Shown in pieces: positions 33,126 to 42,825 of a stretch of DNA of 64,000 bases. Position 1 is the first letter of the stretch. Every line of letters starts with the position of its first letter. The position numbers and the translations under genes were made by a program. Source of the stretch: Gp13-AA77 sp035578005. Lineage in GTDB: Bacteria; Acidobacteriota; Terriglobia; UBA7540. The stretch spans positions 10,850 through 74,849 of the forward strand of contig DATJYK010000187.1 in NCBI GenBank assembly GCA_035578005.1. The letters run 5' to 3'. Under the pieces are notes generated by a model. That model was not told where the DNA came from. It worked only from the letters and a program-made list of their open reading frames with translations, and searched no databases.

Positions 33126-34394
33126 GTGAACCGGAATCGATCTCAAGCCCTTTCTTTGACCTCGTTCGTTCTCACTGCCTTTTCGTGCTGCCTCGGAACT
33201 CTGCTCGCTCAAACACCAGCCGCCCCGCAGCAGCGTGGGGTTACCCCTGTGGCGTCGCAGCCTGCGTCCGAAGGACCGCACGGAGGCTTCTACGCCCTCG
33301 TGATCGGAATCGACGATTATCAGCACGTCCAGAAGCTTCAGACGCCAGTTAACGACGCGAACGCGATCGCAGGGGTGCTTCAAAGCCGCTACGGCTTCAA
33401 TGTCACGGAGTTGCGCAACGCCACGCGACACGACATCCTGACCGCCCTCGATGGTTACCGGCGCACCCTGCATGATAACGACAGCCTTCTGGTCTACTAC
33501 GCCGGCCACGGCCACTACGACAAAGAGACTGACAAAGGCTACTGGCTTCCGGCCGACGCGGAGAGTGACAGCACCGCCGATTGGATCATCGCGGATGACA
33601 TCACCAGCGAGGCGCGCGCCATCCCCGCTCGCCACGTCCTGGTCATTTCCGACAGTTGTTATTCCGGCATGCTGACGCGAGACGTGTCTCCTACGATCAC
33701 CCCGCTGGAGCGCAACGTCTACATCGGAAAGATGCTGATGGGCAAGTCCAGGCAAGTGATGTCCAGCGGCGGGGATGAGCCGGTGGCTGACGGCGACACG
33801 CGGGGCCATCCTGCCAACCACTCCGTTTTCGCCAACGCTCTGTTGCAGGGTCTCAACCTGATGGAGTACAACCAATTTTCGGCGGACGAGCTTTTCACCG
33901 CCTACATCAAAGAACAGGTGGGAGGACGGTCAGACCAGGTACCGCAGTATAATACCATTCGCGATTCCGGCCATGAAGACGGCGACTTTGTGTTCTTCCG
34001 GTCGCAGGGCCCTGGCACCGCCTTCAAACCGGACCAGCCTAAGATCACCCTGGTCGTCCGGCCGGAAGAGGTGTGGACCGACCCCGTCAGGGCTGATACG
34101 GTCGTCCCGGCACAGTTTGTCTTCGGAGGCGTGCACTTCGCCACCGCGCCGACTCTTCCGGACGGAGTAAACGCTCGCGCCAGGAAAGGCGATCATATCG
34201 ATCTGCTCTGTACGGTGTCCAACGACGGGCAGGTGCGGTCGTGCGCTCCACAGCAGGACAACAATTTCGCCGAGCTGGTGTCGGCCTCTGCCGCCACCTG
34301 GAAATTCAAGGGGCCGATTCTTCTGAATGAAGGCAGGAAGAAGGGCGGGGACAAGAAGGTGGGCGTGTCGGTACCGGTTACAGTAGATTACTGA
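33126..34394 (+). CDS. Exported caspase-like protease with a TonB-C-like C-terminal domain
   Basis: A 422-residue protein starting at GTG 33126 after AAGGGGGGTGCTTT, with a signal peptide (LTAFSCCLGTLLAQTP). The caspase (peptidase C14) fold is clear: YALVIGIDDYQHV, YYAGHGH with His128 and ISDSCYSG with Cys178 form the dyad. Residues 308-422 are a separate domain (ITLVV...EVWTDPV, VVPAQFVFGG, LPDGVNARARKGD, VPVTVDY) that is about 70% identical to the C-terminus of the secreted protein at 58.5 kb. Its terminal VPVTV strand resembles TonB C-terminal domains, but this is tentative. It is transcribed away from the minus-strand caspase operon. Confidence 0.85.
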   Translation: MNRNRSQALSLTSFVLTAFSCCLGTLLAQTPAAPQQRGVTPVASQPASEGPHGGFYALVIGIDDYQHVQKLQTPVNDANAIAGVLQSRYGFNVTELRNATRHDILTALDGYRRTLHDNDSLLVYYAGHGHYDKETDKGYWLPADAESDSTADWIIADDITSEARAIPARHVLVISDSCYSGMLTRDVSPTITPLERNVYIGKMLMGKSRQVMSSGGDEPVADGDTRGHPANHSVFANALLQGLNLMEYNQFSADELFTAYIKEQVGGRSDQVPQYNTIRDSGHEDGDFVFFRSQGPGTAFKPDQPKITLVVRPEEVWTDPVRADTVVPAQFVFGGVHFATAPTLPDGVNARARKGDHIDLLCTVSNDGQVRSCAPQQDNNFAELVSASAATWKFKGPILLNEGRKKGGDKKVGVSVPVTVDY

Positions 34395-34434
34395 CGGCGT
34401 GACCTTTTCGAGCTAGGTCCAGGAGCCAGTCTCG

Positions 34435-35466
34435 TCAATCCAACCTGGTCGTAACCCCGACACTCAGGTAGGTGATTTCCGTCAAGACTTCCTGCGACGC
34501 ATCAATGGCCTGCGGAGGCCGGGTTCCTTTCGGCACCACGAGTCCTTCGACGAGCGCGAGGTGCTTGGCTTCGTTGTCAAATCGAGCGGCGTGGCTTTCC
34601 GGCAACACCAGGTAGAAACCCTGCTTCAGCCTCAATTGTGTGCCGACGAAGGCGTCGCGAGCCGACCTGGTGGCGTAGAGGTAGACATCATGGCTTTGAA
34701 AGAGCCATTCGGTTTGATCCGTGGAAGCGATAGCGCCCACGATGCGGTCAACGGTGCCGAGGGCCGTCGAGGCGATGGCCGGGAGGCCGATACCGAAAAC
34801 AGGCATGAGCAGGTTCTGGCTCTGCCGGATCATGTCGATCATCTGCATCCACCGGCTCTTTTTCTTTTTGAGGAAGAAGTTCCAAGTCCATTTGCCGCCA
34901 CCGCCCGGCAGCGGAATGCTGCTGAGGTCGCCCCACGCCGTTCCGGGATTGAAGTTCATCTCGGCCAGGCCCGGCAATTTCTTGTTCTGGGCGACGAAAC
35001 CGGCAATCGCCGTCCAGGCCAGCTTCTCGGCCAATCGCGGCAGTGGCTGAATCTGCTGCACGTCGATCCGCAGCGATCCACCCTCCATATTCTGCATGCG
35101 CGTCTGATCGGCTGTTGAAGGCCGAATCCGGTCCACTTTTAGGATGAGGCTCAAGCCGCCTCTGTCGGGCAGACCCTCATCGCCAATCTCGCTCCCGTAA
35201 CGAAAGGCGTGGCTCCTGGCATCGAAGAAAAAGAAGGCGGGCCGAGCCGGAGCGGAAGCCGAGATGTCTCTTGATCTCACCTCCGGGCCTCTCACTTCGG
35301 AGGCCCAGAACTGCAGCGTATCCGCATCCGTCGAGGCGCCGGCCTCGCCTTGCGAGTTGTCCGGCGATGGGTCGCGGATGCGGCTGGCGGCCAGGGCACA
35401 ACTCTCCAGCATCGGGAGCGAAACGCCGGCAAGGGGGCCGATCTTTAAGAGTTCTCTTCGGTTCAT
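34435..35466 (-). CDS. Exported protein of unknown function
   Basis: A 343-residue protein from the ATG at 35466. The start MNRRELLKIGPLAGVSLPMLESCALA has twin-arginine-like Arg-Arg and a Cys that could be a lipobox, so export by Tat is likely. Later segments include ARPAFFFFDARSHAFRYG, GGGGKWTWNFFLKKKKS and TEITYLSVGVTTRLD. The pattern of beta-strands with a helical centre (MIDMIRQSQNLLMPVFGIGLP) is not one I can name. It is the last gene of the minus-strand caspase cluster and may be processed by the proteases encoded upstream, but that is inference. Confidence 0.6.
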   Translation of the reverse strand: MNRRELLKIGPLAGVSLPMLESCALAASRIRDPSPDNSQGEAGASTDADTLQFWASEVRGPEVRSRDISASAPARPAFFFFDARSHAFRYGSEIGDEGLPDRGGLSLILKVDRIRPSTADQTRMQNMEGGSLRIDVQQIQPLPRLAEKLAWTAIAGFVAQNKKLPGLAEMNFNPGTAWGDLSSIPLPGGGGKWTWNFFLKKKKSRWMQMIDMIRQSQNLLMPVFGIGLPAIASTALGTVDRIVGAIASTDQTEWLFQSHDVYLYATRSARDAFVGTQLRLKQGFYLVLPESHAARFDNEAKHLALVEGLVVPKGTRPPQAIDASQEVLTEITYLSVGVTTRLD

Positions 35467-35565
35467 ATAGCCTGCTTTCGAAGCGCGATCCAAAACGGGT
35501 CAACGCCTCCTTCTCACGTCAAGCGGTCGAAAGCCCGCGCTTCCCGCGACAAACCGCTTAGGCAG

Positions 35566-38500
35566 TCACTGCGGACCCTTTGTCAGGAGTTCAGCTCGGC
35601 TGAGTATCGCGGCAGTGAGTGCGTCCAAGTTGCTGGTCTCACCCGTCAGGGTAAAGTTGCCGACCTGCATTTCGCCTTTGAACACTGAGACCTGCGTTGT
35701 TACCGTGCTGCCCTCCACCCGATAGCGGCCCGCCAGCGTGTAGGCCTCAGGCAAGTCCGAAGCATCAACGTATACCAAGGTGGCTTCCTGCCCACGAGAG
35801 GAAACTTGCCGCAGGGCTTCGTCGACCAACTGCCCCAGTTTCAGCGAGTCACGAAGTTGAGCTTCGTCTTGGAAGTTGGCTTGTAAGAACACAGGGCGCG
35901 GGCTCGCCAGTGGAATGTGAGCTTTGTCTTCATCCTGGAGTTGCCCAATGTCCCAGCTTGCGCTGCTTCCGCAAGCCTCTTCGGTATCCATGGCGTGGCG
36001 GCAAGGTTGGTATTTTTCCGGACGCTGAATCCCACCGATATTCTTGGCAAGCTGGGGTACTTCGTCGGTCGCAAACCCCAACAACTTGTCGACGTCCACA
36101 AACCGGTCCTCGCGCAGCGCTGCACCTCGCATCCCCAACAGCAGACTGTAGGTCAACAGCCCCTGACCGTATTGGCTAGCTTCGTAGCTTACCGCGTCCG
36201 CTGCGGACCCGGCTAAGATGTAAAGCCCCATGCGATCTTTCATGCGCTCAAGCGAACGGATCTGGCTCGATGGAATGTCCTTTTTCTCGGCGAGCTTTTG
36301 CACCAGCCGCGCGGCCGCGCAAGTATCCAGCACCAGCGTCTGTTTCAAGGCTGGAATCTGCTTGATCCAGTCCGTCAGCTCCCGGCTGGATACTGCTGTC
36401 TGAGCGCGCACCGCAGGATCGCTCAGATCGCCCGTGCGGGCCTCCTGCGTCAGGTAGTAATAGTCGCCCTCCTGACCTCCGAAAGCCACCCCGTGACCGG
36501 AAAGGTACACCACCAGGACGTCCGTATTCTTGGCCTGACGCGCAGCCTCAAAAGCCTTTTGCAAATTTGCGTGAGTCGGCGAGATCGCCCCGGGCGCCTG
36601 GGCGGTGGTCAGCAGCGTAATGTGAGTGTGATCTGCGCCGAACAGGCGCTCAGCCCCCAGGCGAAGGGCTTGGGCCATGTCCGCTGCGTCTTTGCCCGCG
36701 TATTGGAGACGAATGTCGCGTCCCTCGTAATTCGATATTCCGGCCACGATTGCCCAAAACGAGGGGCGCACTAGCGTAGCCTCTCCGGATGCCTTACAGA
36801 CCGAGGTGACACCTCGACTGGAAAGGTATCCGGCCCCGTTGAACACGCGCACTTCGATGGTGTTCTCCTGGCCAGCTTTGAGAAACGGACTCTTCGAGAC
36901 GTCGATCGGAAGATCGAGGTGTTGAGCTTGGGGACTGGGCGAGCTTCCCCGAGCATCGGCGGCCATTTCCTTTCCGTTCACCCAAACCTGTACCCGGCCG
37001 ATGCCCCCGCCTCGATTCGTTAAGTGAATCCCCAGCCTGCAACCTTCTCCCTGAGGAGCTGTCAGACCCACTTCAGGGTAAAGTTCGACACTGGCGAAAG
37101 CATTGACGTCGAGCAGCGGCTCTTTGTTGAAGCCCATCACCTTGGCGAGCAGGCCCGGCTCGTAGTACCGCTCTTTTAGCTGGCCCAGATCGATCGGTTC
37201 CATGCCTACGACCCAATGCATTAGCGCCATGCCGCTGGAGGAAGCGTCGAAGCGGCCCTCGGGATCCACAACGGCCCAATCGCCCTGGTCGAAGGCAAAG
37301 AGCGAGGCCAGCTCGCGCCCGCCGGCAACATCCCAGAGCTTGACCGTGTTGTCGTTGCTCGCCGACACTAGGGTGCGCCCATCAGGGCTGAAGGCAACGG
37401 AATGGACCCCATTGTTGTGTCCTGCGAGGGCTCGGAGTTCCAGTCCGCTGGCCACATCCCAGAGCTTGATTGTGTTGTCGGTACTTCCGGACGCCAAGGT
37501 GCGCCCATCCGGGCTGAAGGCGAGAGACGCAACAGCCTCAGTGTGTCCCGTCAGGGTTCGCAGCTCACGTCCCCCAGCTACGTCCCACAGCTTGATTGTG
37601 TTGTCCTCGCCTCCCGAGGCCAAGGTGAGCGCATCCGCGCTAAACGCGACAGACACGGTGATGGCCTCCAAAAGGTTCCGCGTCGTCTGAGTTCGCAGCT
37701 CACGTCCGCTGGCCACATCCCAGACGTGGAGCGTTTCGCCGTTTGCTAACGCCAGAGTATGCCCATCCGGGCTGAAGGCGAGAGAGTTAGCGTTAGGGTC
37801 AGCTTCCACTACCAGGTTTTGCAGCTCGCGTCCGCTAGCCACATCCCAGAGCGTAATAGTGTAGTTGCTTAACGCCGCCAGAGTGCGCCCATCCGGGCTG
37901 AAGGCAAGGGAATGGACCCTGCTACTGTGTCGTGCAAGGGCCCGGAGTTCGCGACCGCTGGCTACATCCCAAAGCTTGACCGTGTGGTCTTCACTGCCAG
38001 CCGCCAGGGTGCGCCCATCGGGGCTGAAAGTGACGGACGGAATGGAGAAAGCGTGCCCCGTCAGGGTTCTCAGCTCCCGTCCGCTCGTAGCATCCCAGAG
38101 CTTGACGGTGCCGTTCACACTTCCTAACGCCAGGGTGCGCTCATCCGGGCTGAAGGTGACAGACCCTACAGCCTCACTGTGCCCCGTCAGGGTTCTCAGC
38201 TCGCGTCCGCTGGCCACATCCCAAAGCTTGACAGTGTCGTCGGTGCTTCCGGATGCCAGGGTGCGCCCATCCGGGCTGAATATGACGGAGAAGTAATTGG
38301 AGGCCACGCCGAGCCCATCTTTACTAGCACCGTACGGCGCGACGGTACGCAGGTGGGTGCCGCTGGCCACATCCCAGAGCTCGATAGTGTGACTGCCTGA
38401 CGCTAGGGTGTGCCCGTCTGGACTGAATGCGACGGAACTGACAGTGCCAGCCTTCCCCAGCAGTTCAAATCCAGAGAACGATCCCGCAGTAGTGGTACCC

Positions 38501-39213
38501 GCCTGGTCTGCGAGGCTGGCTACGTCCCAGAGATTGGCCGCCCCGTCCGAACTGCCCGCCGCCACGGTGCGCCCATCCGGGCCAAAGGCGACACACGAAA
38601 CACCTTTAAACTCCTCGATGGTGCCCAGCCCGCGCCCGCTGGCCACGTCCCAGAGCTTGACGGTTTCGTCTTTACTCCCGGACGCCAGAGTGCGCCCATC
38701 CGGACTGAAGGCGACGGACGTAACACCGTCGGTATGTTCAGCCAGGGTCCGCAGCTCGCGTCCGCTGGCCACATCCCAGAGCTTGATCGTTTTGTCGTCA
38801 CTTCCCGAGGCCAAGGTGCGCTCATCCGGGCTGAAGACGACGGAAGAGACCTCACGAGTGTGTCCCGCCAGGGTTCGGAGCTCGCGTCCACTGGCTACAT
38901 CCCAGAGCTTGATTGTTTTGTCGCCACTTCCCGAGGCCAAGGTGCGCCCATCCGGGCTGAAGACGACGGAAAAGACTTCACGAGTTTGTCCCGCCAGGGT
39001 TCGGAGCTCGCGTCCACTGGCTACATCCCAGAGCTTGATTGTATTGTCGTCGCTTCCCGAGGCCAGGGTGCGCCCATCCGGGCTGAAGGCTACCGACATT
39101 ATACTTCTGGAATGTCCCGTCTGGACGACCAGTTCGGGCTTCTGAGCGCCGGCGGTACGGCAAAACAGCCCGGCGCAGAAACATCCACACGCCAGTGCCG
39201 CGATTCTCTTCAT
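35566..39213 (-). CDS. Exported WD40-repeat caspase (14 WD repeats)
   Basis: A 1215-residue protein from the ATG at 39213 (AGGAAAG upstream) with a signal peptide (GCFCAGLFCRTAGAQ). Fourteen WD40 units of about 41 residues (core FSPDGRTLASGS...KLWDVASGRELRTL) occupy residues about 30-640 and should form two seven-bladed propellers. A short beta-domain follows, then the caspase domain: YLSGHGV with His907 and LDTCAAA with Cys965. A C-terminal 150 residues (FQDEAQLRDSLKLGQLVDEA) is unrecognised. WD40-caspases act as sensor-effector proteins in bacterial conflict; here export suggests an envelope or extracellular role. The near-identical repeats also make the DNA repetitive. Confidence 0.9.
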   Translation of the reverse strand: MKRIAALACGCFCAGLFCRTAGAQKPELVVQTGHSRSIMSVAFSPDGRTLASGSDDNTIKLWDVASGRELRTLAGQTREVFSVVFSPDGRTLASGSGDKTIKLWDVASGRELRTLAGHTREVSSVVFSPDERTLASGSDDKTIKLWDVASGRELRTLAEHTDGVTSVAFSPDGRTLASGSKDETVKLWDVASGRGLGTIEEFKGVSCVAFGPDGRTVAAGSSDGAANLWDVASLADQAGTTTAGSFSGFELLGKAGTVSSVAFSPDGHTLASGSHTIELWDVASGTHLRTVAPYGASKDGLGVASNYFSVIFSPDGRTLASGSTDDTVKLWDVASGRELRTLTGHSEAVGSVTFSPDERTLALGSVNGTVKLWDATSGRELRTLTGHAFSIPSVTFSPDGRTLAAGSEDHTVKLWDVASGRELRALARHSSRVHSLAFSPDGRTLAALSNYTITLWDVASGRELQNLVVEADPNANSLAFSPDGHTLALANGETLHVWDVASGRELRTQTTRNLLEAITVSVAFSADALTLASGGEDNTIKLWDVAGGRELRTLTGHTEAVASLAFSPDGRTLASGSTDNTIKLWDVASGLELRALAGHNNGVHSVAFSPDGRTLVSASNDNTVKLWDVAGGRELASLFAFDQGDWAVVDPEGRFDASSSGMALMHWVVGMEPIDLGQLKERYYEPGLLAKVMGFNKEPLLDVNAFASVELYPEVGLTAPQGEGCRLGIHLTNRGGGIGRVQVWVNGKEMAADARGSSPSPQAQHLDLPIDVSKSPFLKAGQENTIEVRVFNGAGYLSSRGVTSVCKASGEATLVRPSFWAIVAGISNYEGRDIRLQYAGKDAADMAQALRLGAERLFGADHTHITLLTTAQAPGAISPTHANLQKAFEAARQAKNTDVLVVYLSGHGVAFGGQEGDYYYLTQEARTGDLSDPAVRAQTAVSSRELTDWIKQIPALKQTLVLDTCAAARLVQKLAEKKDIPSSQIRSLERMKDRMGLYILAGSAADAVSYEASQYGQGLLTYSLLLGMRGAALREDRFVDVDKLLGFATDEVPQLAKNIGGIQRPEKYQPCRHAMDTEEACGSSASWDIGQLQDEDKAHIPLASPRPVFLQANFQDEAQLRDSLKLGQLVDEALRQVSSRGQEATLVYVDASDLPEAYTLAGRYRVEGSTVTTQVSVFKGEMQVGNFTLTGETSNLDALTAAILSRAELLTKGPQ

Positions 39214-39350
39214 GGCCCGCTCTTTCCTGCCTTCGTTACTCCCACACATCGACTCCGCTCACGTCTTTCTCGAGATTCTCCCAGCCTCAGCGTTTCGCCT
39301 GCAAACGAGCTCGGGAATCAACTGCTCATGCATAGGGCTGCTACAACCAT

Positions 39351-40022
39351 CTATTGTTGCAAAACCTGATGTTTCTGATCCTTGGCTTTCTTGACTCTTT
39401 GCCAGTGCTCTTCGAGTTGTTTATTCGTCGGATCAACGCGAAGACCCTCCTCATACTCGGCGATTGCCTCATCGTATTTGCCGTTGCGCCAGTACTGGTC
39501 ACCCATATTCAGGAATTGCTCCACCCTCGAGTCCAGTGATGGGGCTGTGGTGTCGGTTGTGGGATGAGGCGGATTCGGCTTGCTGGCGCCGCCCCTAGGA
39601 GGTGGCGAGCTTCCGCCTTTGGAGGCAGAGTCTGACCCGACTGAGGAGGATACAGATGGGGCGACATCGGGTTCCGCTACGCTTGCGTGCGCCGAGGGTG
39701 CGTGACGAAAGAACACGAAGTCACTCCCCTCATCGCCCGAGTTACGAATGGGATCATTTTGCGGCAGTTGCTCTGACGTTCCGCCAACCCGCCGCCTCAC
39801 CCGGTCGAAAAGCCCGTCACCCGTGAAAGAGTCCTCATCCATTTGGCCGAGGCTCTGCAGGAAGGCATTCGCAAAGACGGAATGGCCCGAGGGGCCGCTA
39901 TCCGCCACCGGTTCAGCACCACCGCTTGACATCACAAACCCATACGAACCCCCTTTTACCGAACATGGGCGAAGAGAGATCGATCCAGCGCAGCCTGTCA
40001 CGATCTGAATCGACCAAATCAA
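39351..40022 (-). CDS. Truncated caspase remnant joined to a TPR segment
   Basis: The frame opens 19 bases after the metacaspase gene. Its first part, VMSSGGAEPVAD and HSVFANAFLQSLG, matches the C-terminal half of the caspase encoded at 33.1 kb (VMSSGGDEPVAD, HSVFANALLQGLN). The His and Cys of the dyad, which lie before this segment, are absent. After a Ser/Pro-rich linker the last 60 residues have a TPR-like pattern (MGDQYWRNGKYDEAIAEYEE). The real start is unclear (TTG at 40022, or ATG at the SSGG segment). It may be a decayed gene or a short adaptor built from a caspase tail. Confidence 0.5.
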   Translation of the reverse strand: MIWSIQIVTGCAGSISLRPCSVKGGSYGFVMSSGGAEPVADSGPSGHSVFANAFLQSLGQMDEDSFTGDGLFDRVRRRVGGTSEQLPQNDPIRNSGDEGSDFVFFRHAPSAHASVAEPDVAPSVSSSVGSDSASKGGSSPPPRGGASKPNPPHPTTDTTAPSLDSRVEQFLNMGDQYWRNGKYDEAIAEYEEGLRVDPTNKQLEEHWQRVKKAKDQKHQVLQQ

Positions 40023-40041
40023 CAGCTACCTACGTCCTCGA

Positions 40042-42063
40042 TCAACGCCTCCTTCTCACCATAAGGACTCGCTGGACTGTCGTCCATGTGCCGAGGTCCG
40101 AGACAGCAAGAGCCACTCCCCTGGTGCCGCCCACGGAATCCGTCAGCAGTTGTTGGAGCGGATCCGGCTCACCGCCCCCTTCCGGTATGCCCCTGATCTC
40201 ACCCTGGGTGAGAGGACTGAGATCGATGGGCTTATAGCTGGCGACCACCTTGAGAATCGTGGTCACGATCGACCGCCCTCTCGGGACGGTTGTTATGAAC
40301 GATTTCTCCAGCGTCGAACCCGATTTCAGCACCTCCTTCGCGCCCTGTTCCTGCGGATATACAACGGCGATGCTGCCGTCAGTGTCCAGGTCCAAAAGTG
40401 CAATGTAGAGATCCCTCTCCGAGTCGTTTTTGAGGGTGGCGTTGATCGTCTCGCCCTCCCAAACGCCCATGTCAGGCCTTCCCACTCGCGCCATGGGGTC
40501 GCGTGTTTGGCTTCCCTTGATGGTGAACTTCAAGTCGATGCTCGCTTGGGGATTGTGTATCGAGAGGACGTTGAACCATTTGGCCCAGGATTTGACCTGG
40601 TCCACCACGCGGTCGACCACCGCGGGTTCACTGACCGGCACCGGTGTTGATAACGTGGTGAGATCGGCTCCCAAGGTTTGGATTCTTCCGCCGACTTCCC
40701 GCAGTTGCATGTCACAAATCGCCGGGTTATCCACAACCTCGATCTGTCTGAACGGCCCGAGCGCATCCTTGATGGACTGCAAGGTTTGCGATTTCGCCAA
40801 ACCATCGAGATAGATCCGCATCTTCAAAGCGCCATAACTGTGCTCTCGCTCCACAGCGCGGGAAAACGGCGCGATTCTGGCCCCGGAAATGATCCTTCCC
40901 TCGGAAGTAAGGGCATCCACTTTCGTCAGTCGCACCCTCGCCACCGGTACTGCCGGCGGCGCGAGTTTCTTGGTTCCAGGCGCGTAGACTTCGTAAACGG
41001 ATCCCGCTGTCGCGTCCTCCACTTGCCCCACGTCGAGTGACACGTGGGCGGTATCGAGCGGTGTCGCCACCACGTAGGATCGAGCCAGGCTGCTGGAATC
41101 GCCGAAGACGTACTGATCGGCTTCCGCGCCCTCGAGCGAGGGATGCTGCGCCGGGTAATTGGCGCTGACATTGCCGATCACACTGTCCATGATGTCGCGA
41201 TAGGTGGCCCCTGCCTTCGCGCTGCGCAGTTGCCGGGCCAGAAAGTAAGTAAGAGCGCCGTGATCCTTGCCGCCGGCGAAATGCTCGAAGGCGCTTTCCT
41301 TGGAGGTGGCTGCGGCAATGAAAGCGAACTTGGGGGACGTCGGATCACTAATATCCTCCAGGCCGCGCGTCGCCGCGACTGCATAGGAGGGCGGCGGAGG
41401 CGGTGTGCGGGTATCGGCGGGAATCGAACGCACACGCGCACCCCGGACCAGCGTTCCGGAGTGGCAGCTATCCAGGATGAAGGTGAGGTTCTTCGTCTTC
41501 GCAGCCAGTTGAAGCAAAAGCCCGTGCAGCTCGGCCCCGCTGATGTCAAATACCTTCCCTTCCGGGTCGCGGGAGTCGTAGGGAACGATGGTCTCATCGA
41601 GCCCGCTGATCATTTTACCCGTGACGTCCTTCATCTGTGAGCCGTGGCCGCTGTAATCGAACACCACAATATCGCCCGGATGTGCTTTCGCGATCAGGTG
41701 GGTCTGAATGGCATTGATGATGGCGGCGTGGGTGGCCTCAGCGTCCTTCAGCACCAGAACATTTTCCGGCGGAAATTCGAACTTTGTGGTCAGCACCTGA
41801 CGCATATCCTCCACGTCGTTGATAGACCCCGCAAGCGGCGAGACTGCGTCGGGATACTTGTAGTTGTTAATGCCCACCAGCAGGGCCAGTTTCGTGGGCG
41901 CGCTCGGGGCGCCGGCCGGATCCGTCTTGGCCTGGCGAGCGGGCGATTCTGGTAAGAGGGCGACCCGCCCGGTTTTCCCGGCCATCGAACCGGTTTCCAA
42001 AGCGCAAGAAAGCAGCAATAGGGTGATGGCTGCGGATGCTACGTTTCGAGTTCTCCTTCTCAT
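40042..42063 (-). CDS. Metacaspase-type peptidase C14 with DUF4384-like C-terminus
   Basis: A 673-residue exported protein with an N-terminal signal or lipoprotein segment (AAITLLLLSCALETG; Cys20 in a lipobox position). The caspase domain has LALLVGINNYKY, DYSGHGSQM with His140 and ILDSCHSGT with Cys200, as in type I metacaspases, which cleave after Arg or Lys. The region at 500-673 (YIALLDLDTDGSIAVVYPQ and KSFITTVPRG) matches DUF4384-type domains that often accompany bacterial caspases. The Cys-His dyad is intact. It is the fourth gene of a five-gene minus-strand run starting at 44.4 kb. Confidence 0.88.
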   Translation of the reverse strand: MRRRTRNVASAAITLLLLSCALETGSMAGKTGRVALLPESPARQAKTDPAGAPSAPTKLALLVGINNYKYPDAVSPLAGSINDVEDMRQVLTTKFEFPPENVLVLKDAEATHAAIINAIQTHLIAKAHPGDIVVFDYSGHGSQMKDVTGKMISGLDETIVPYDSRDPEGKVFDISGAELHGLLLQLAAKTKNLTFILDSCHSGTLVRGARVRSIPADTRTPPPPPSYAVAATRGLEDISDPTSPKFAFIAAATSKESAFEHFAGGKDHGALTYFLARQLRSAKAGATYRDIMDSVIGNVSANYPAQHPSLEGAEADQYVFGDSSSLARSYVVATPLDTAHVSLDVGQVEDATAGSVYEVYAPGTKKLAPPAVPVARVRLTKVDALTSEGRIISGARIAPFSRAVEREHSYGALKMRIYLDGLAKSQTLQSIKDALGPFRQIEVVDNPAICDMQLREVGGRIQTLGADLTTLSTPVPVSEPAVVDRVVDQVKSWAKWFNVLSIHNPQASIDLKFTIKGSQTRDPMARVGRPDMGVWEGETINATLKNDSERDLYIALLDLDTDGSIAVVYPQEQGAKEVLKSGSTLEKSFITTVPRGRSIVTTILKVVASYKPIDLSPLTQGEIRGIPEGGGEPDPLQQLLTDSVGGTRGVALAVSDLGTWTTVQRVLMVRRRR

Positions 42064-42080
42064 AGGACCCTCTCTGGGCG

Positions 42081-42722
42081 CTACTCGTCGATGGCCTTGT
42101 ACTGTTCCGGAATGTAGCCCTTTAACCGGGACCAGGTTGTTCGGTGGAAAATGACCCTAGCGGCGCTTCCCGAGGCCTCGTAGACATTGATGGTCCCGTC
42201 GGGGTTGTATCCGGCGAACAAAACCACGTGCGAACCCGGCTTGCACAGAGCATCACCCGGTTTCATGTCCGTGAACCAGTTGTATTTTGGCTTGCCGGCG
42301 ATGGTTCGCAGATTGCTCGTGCCGTAGGGGTGGTGAGGCAGCCCCCAGCAGAAGCAGACGAAGCCCGAACAGTCAACCCCCGCGGCGCACGATAGAACGC
42401 CGTCGCGGCTGTGTGCACCTGCCGCCAGCCCCTTGGCAATCTTCTGGTCAAAAACCTCCGGCGAATCAGAACCCCCCCAACAATAGGGAAGCCCGGTCAC
42501 CCGCTCTCCGGCCGTCCAGTTACTGCGGTAGCTCTTCGCACACGAGGCGTGCAGATTGGATGCGTTGCACGTCCATCGGTGAGTGGCAAACATCTTCGCC
42601 CTGGCGATGATGTCGGCCCGCGTGGCGAGAGGCAGGCGCGCGATCACGCTGGTTTGTGCCTCCTCCAGAGGAACCGGGATCAAGAAAAGGCATATCAGCA
42701 GAAAGCGCATACCGGAAAGCAC
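42081..42722 (-). CDS. Secreted NlpC/P60-like cysteine peptidase
   Basis: A 213-residue protein. The GTG at 42722 is chosen because AAGGGAGGT lies five bases upstream and a signal peptide (MRFLLICLFLIPVPLEEAQ) follows directly. AGVDCSGFVCFCW carries the nucleophilic Cys of the DCSGF motif and PGSHVVLFAGY the His, as in NlpC/P60 and CHAP-type peptidases that cut peptidoglycan stem peptides. The protein ends DE. It sits between an RlpA-like gene and the metacaspase gene in the same orientation. A role in cell-wall remodelling or release is plausible. Confidence 0.8.
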   Translation of the reverse strand: MLSGMRFLLICLFLIPVPLEEAQTSVIARLPLATRADIIARAKMFATHRWTCNASNLHASCAKSYRSNWTAGERVTGLPYCWGGSDSPEVFDQKIAKGLAAGAHSRDGVLSCAAGVDCSGFVCFCWGLPHHPYGTSNLRTIAGKPKYNWFTDMKPGDALCKPGSHVVLFAGYNPDGTINVYEASGSAARVIFHRTTWSRLKGYIPEQYKAIDE

Positions 42723-42825
42723 GAGCCAACCTCCCTTGAGAGTGAACACTGAAACAACCAATCCGGTTTAGTTCATAATCTCCACAAGACCTCATTGAGC
42801 TGTGTGCAACGCTCGCGTCCAACTT

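Noticed and set aside
35500..39213. Possible CRISPR array because of regularly spaced repeats
   Set aside because: The periodic repeats are 123-base WD40-encoding units in frame, not short direct repeats with unique spacers.
38408..39369. Long plus-strand frames (245 and 319 residues) opposite the WD40-caspase gene
   Set aside because: They are antisense shadows of the repetitive WD40 codons and have no domain, start signal or binding site.
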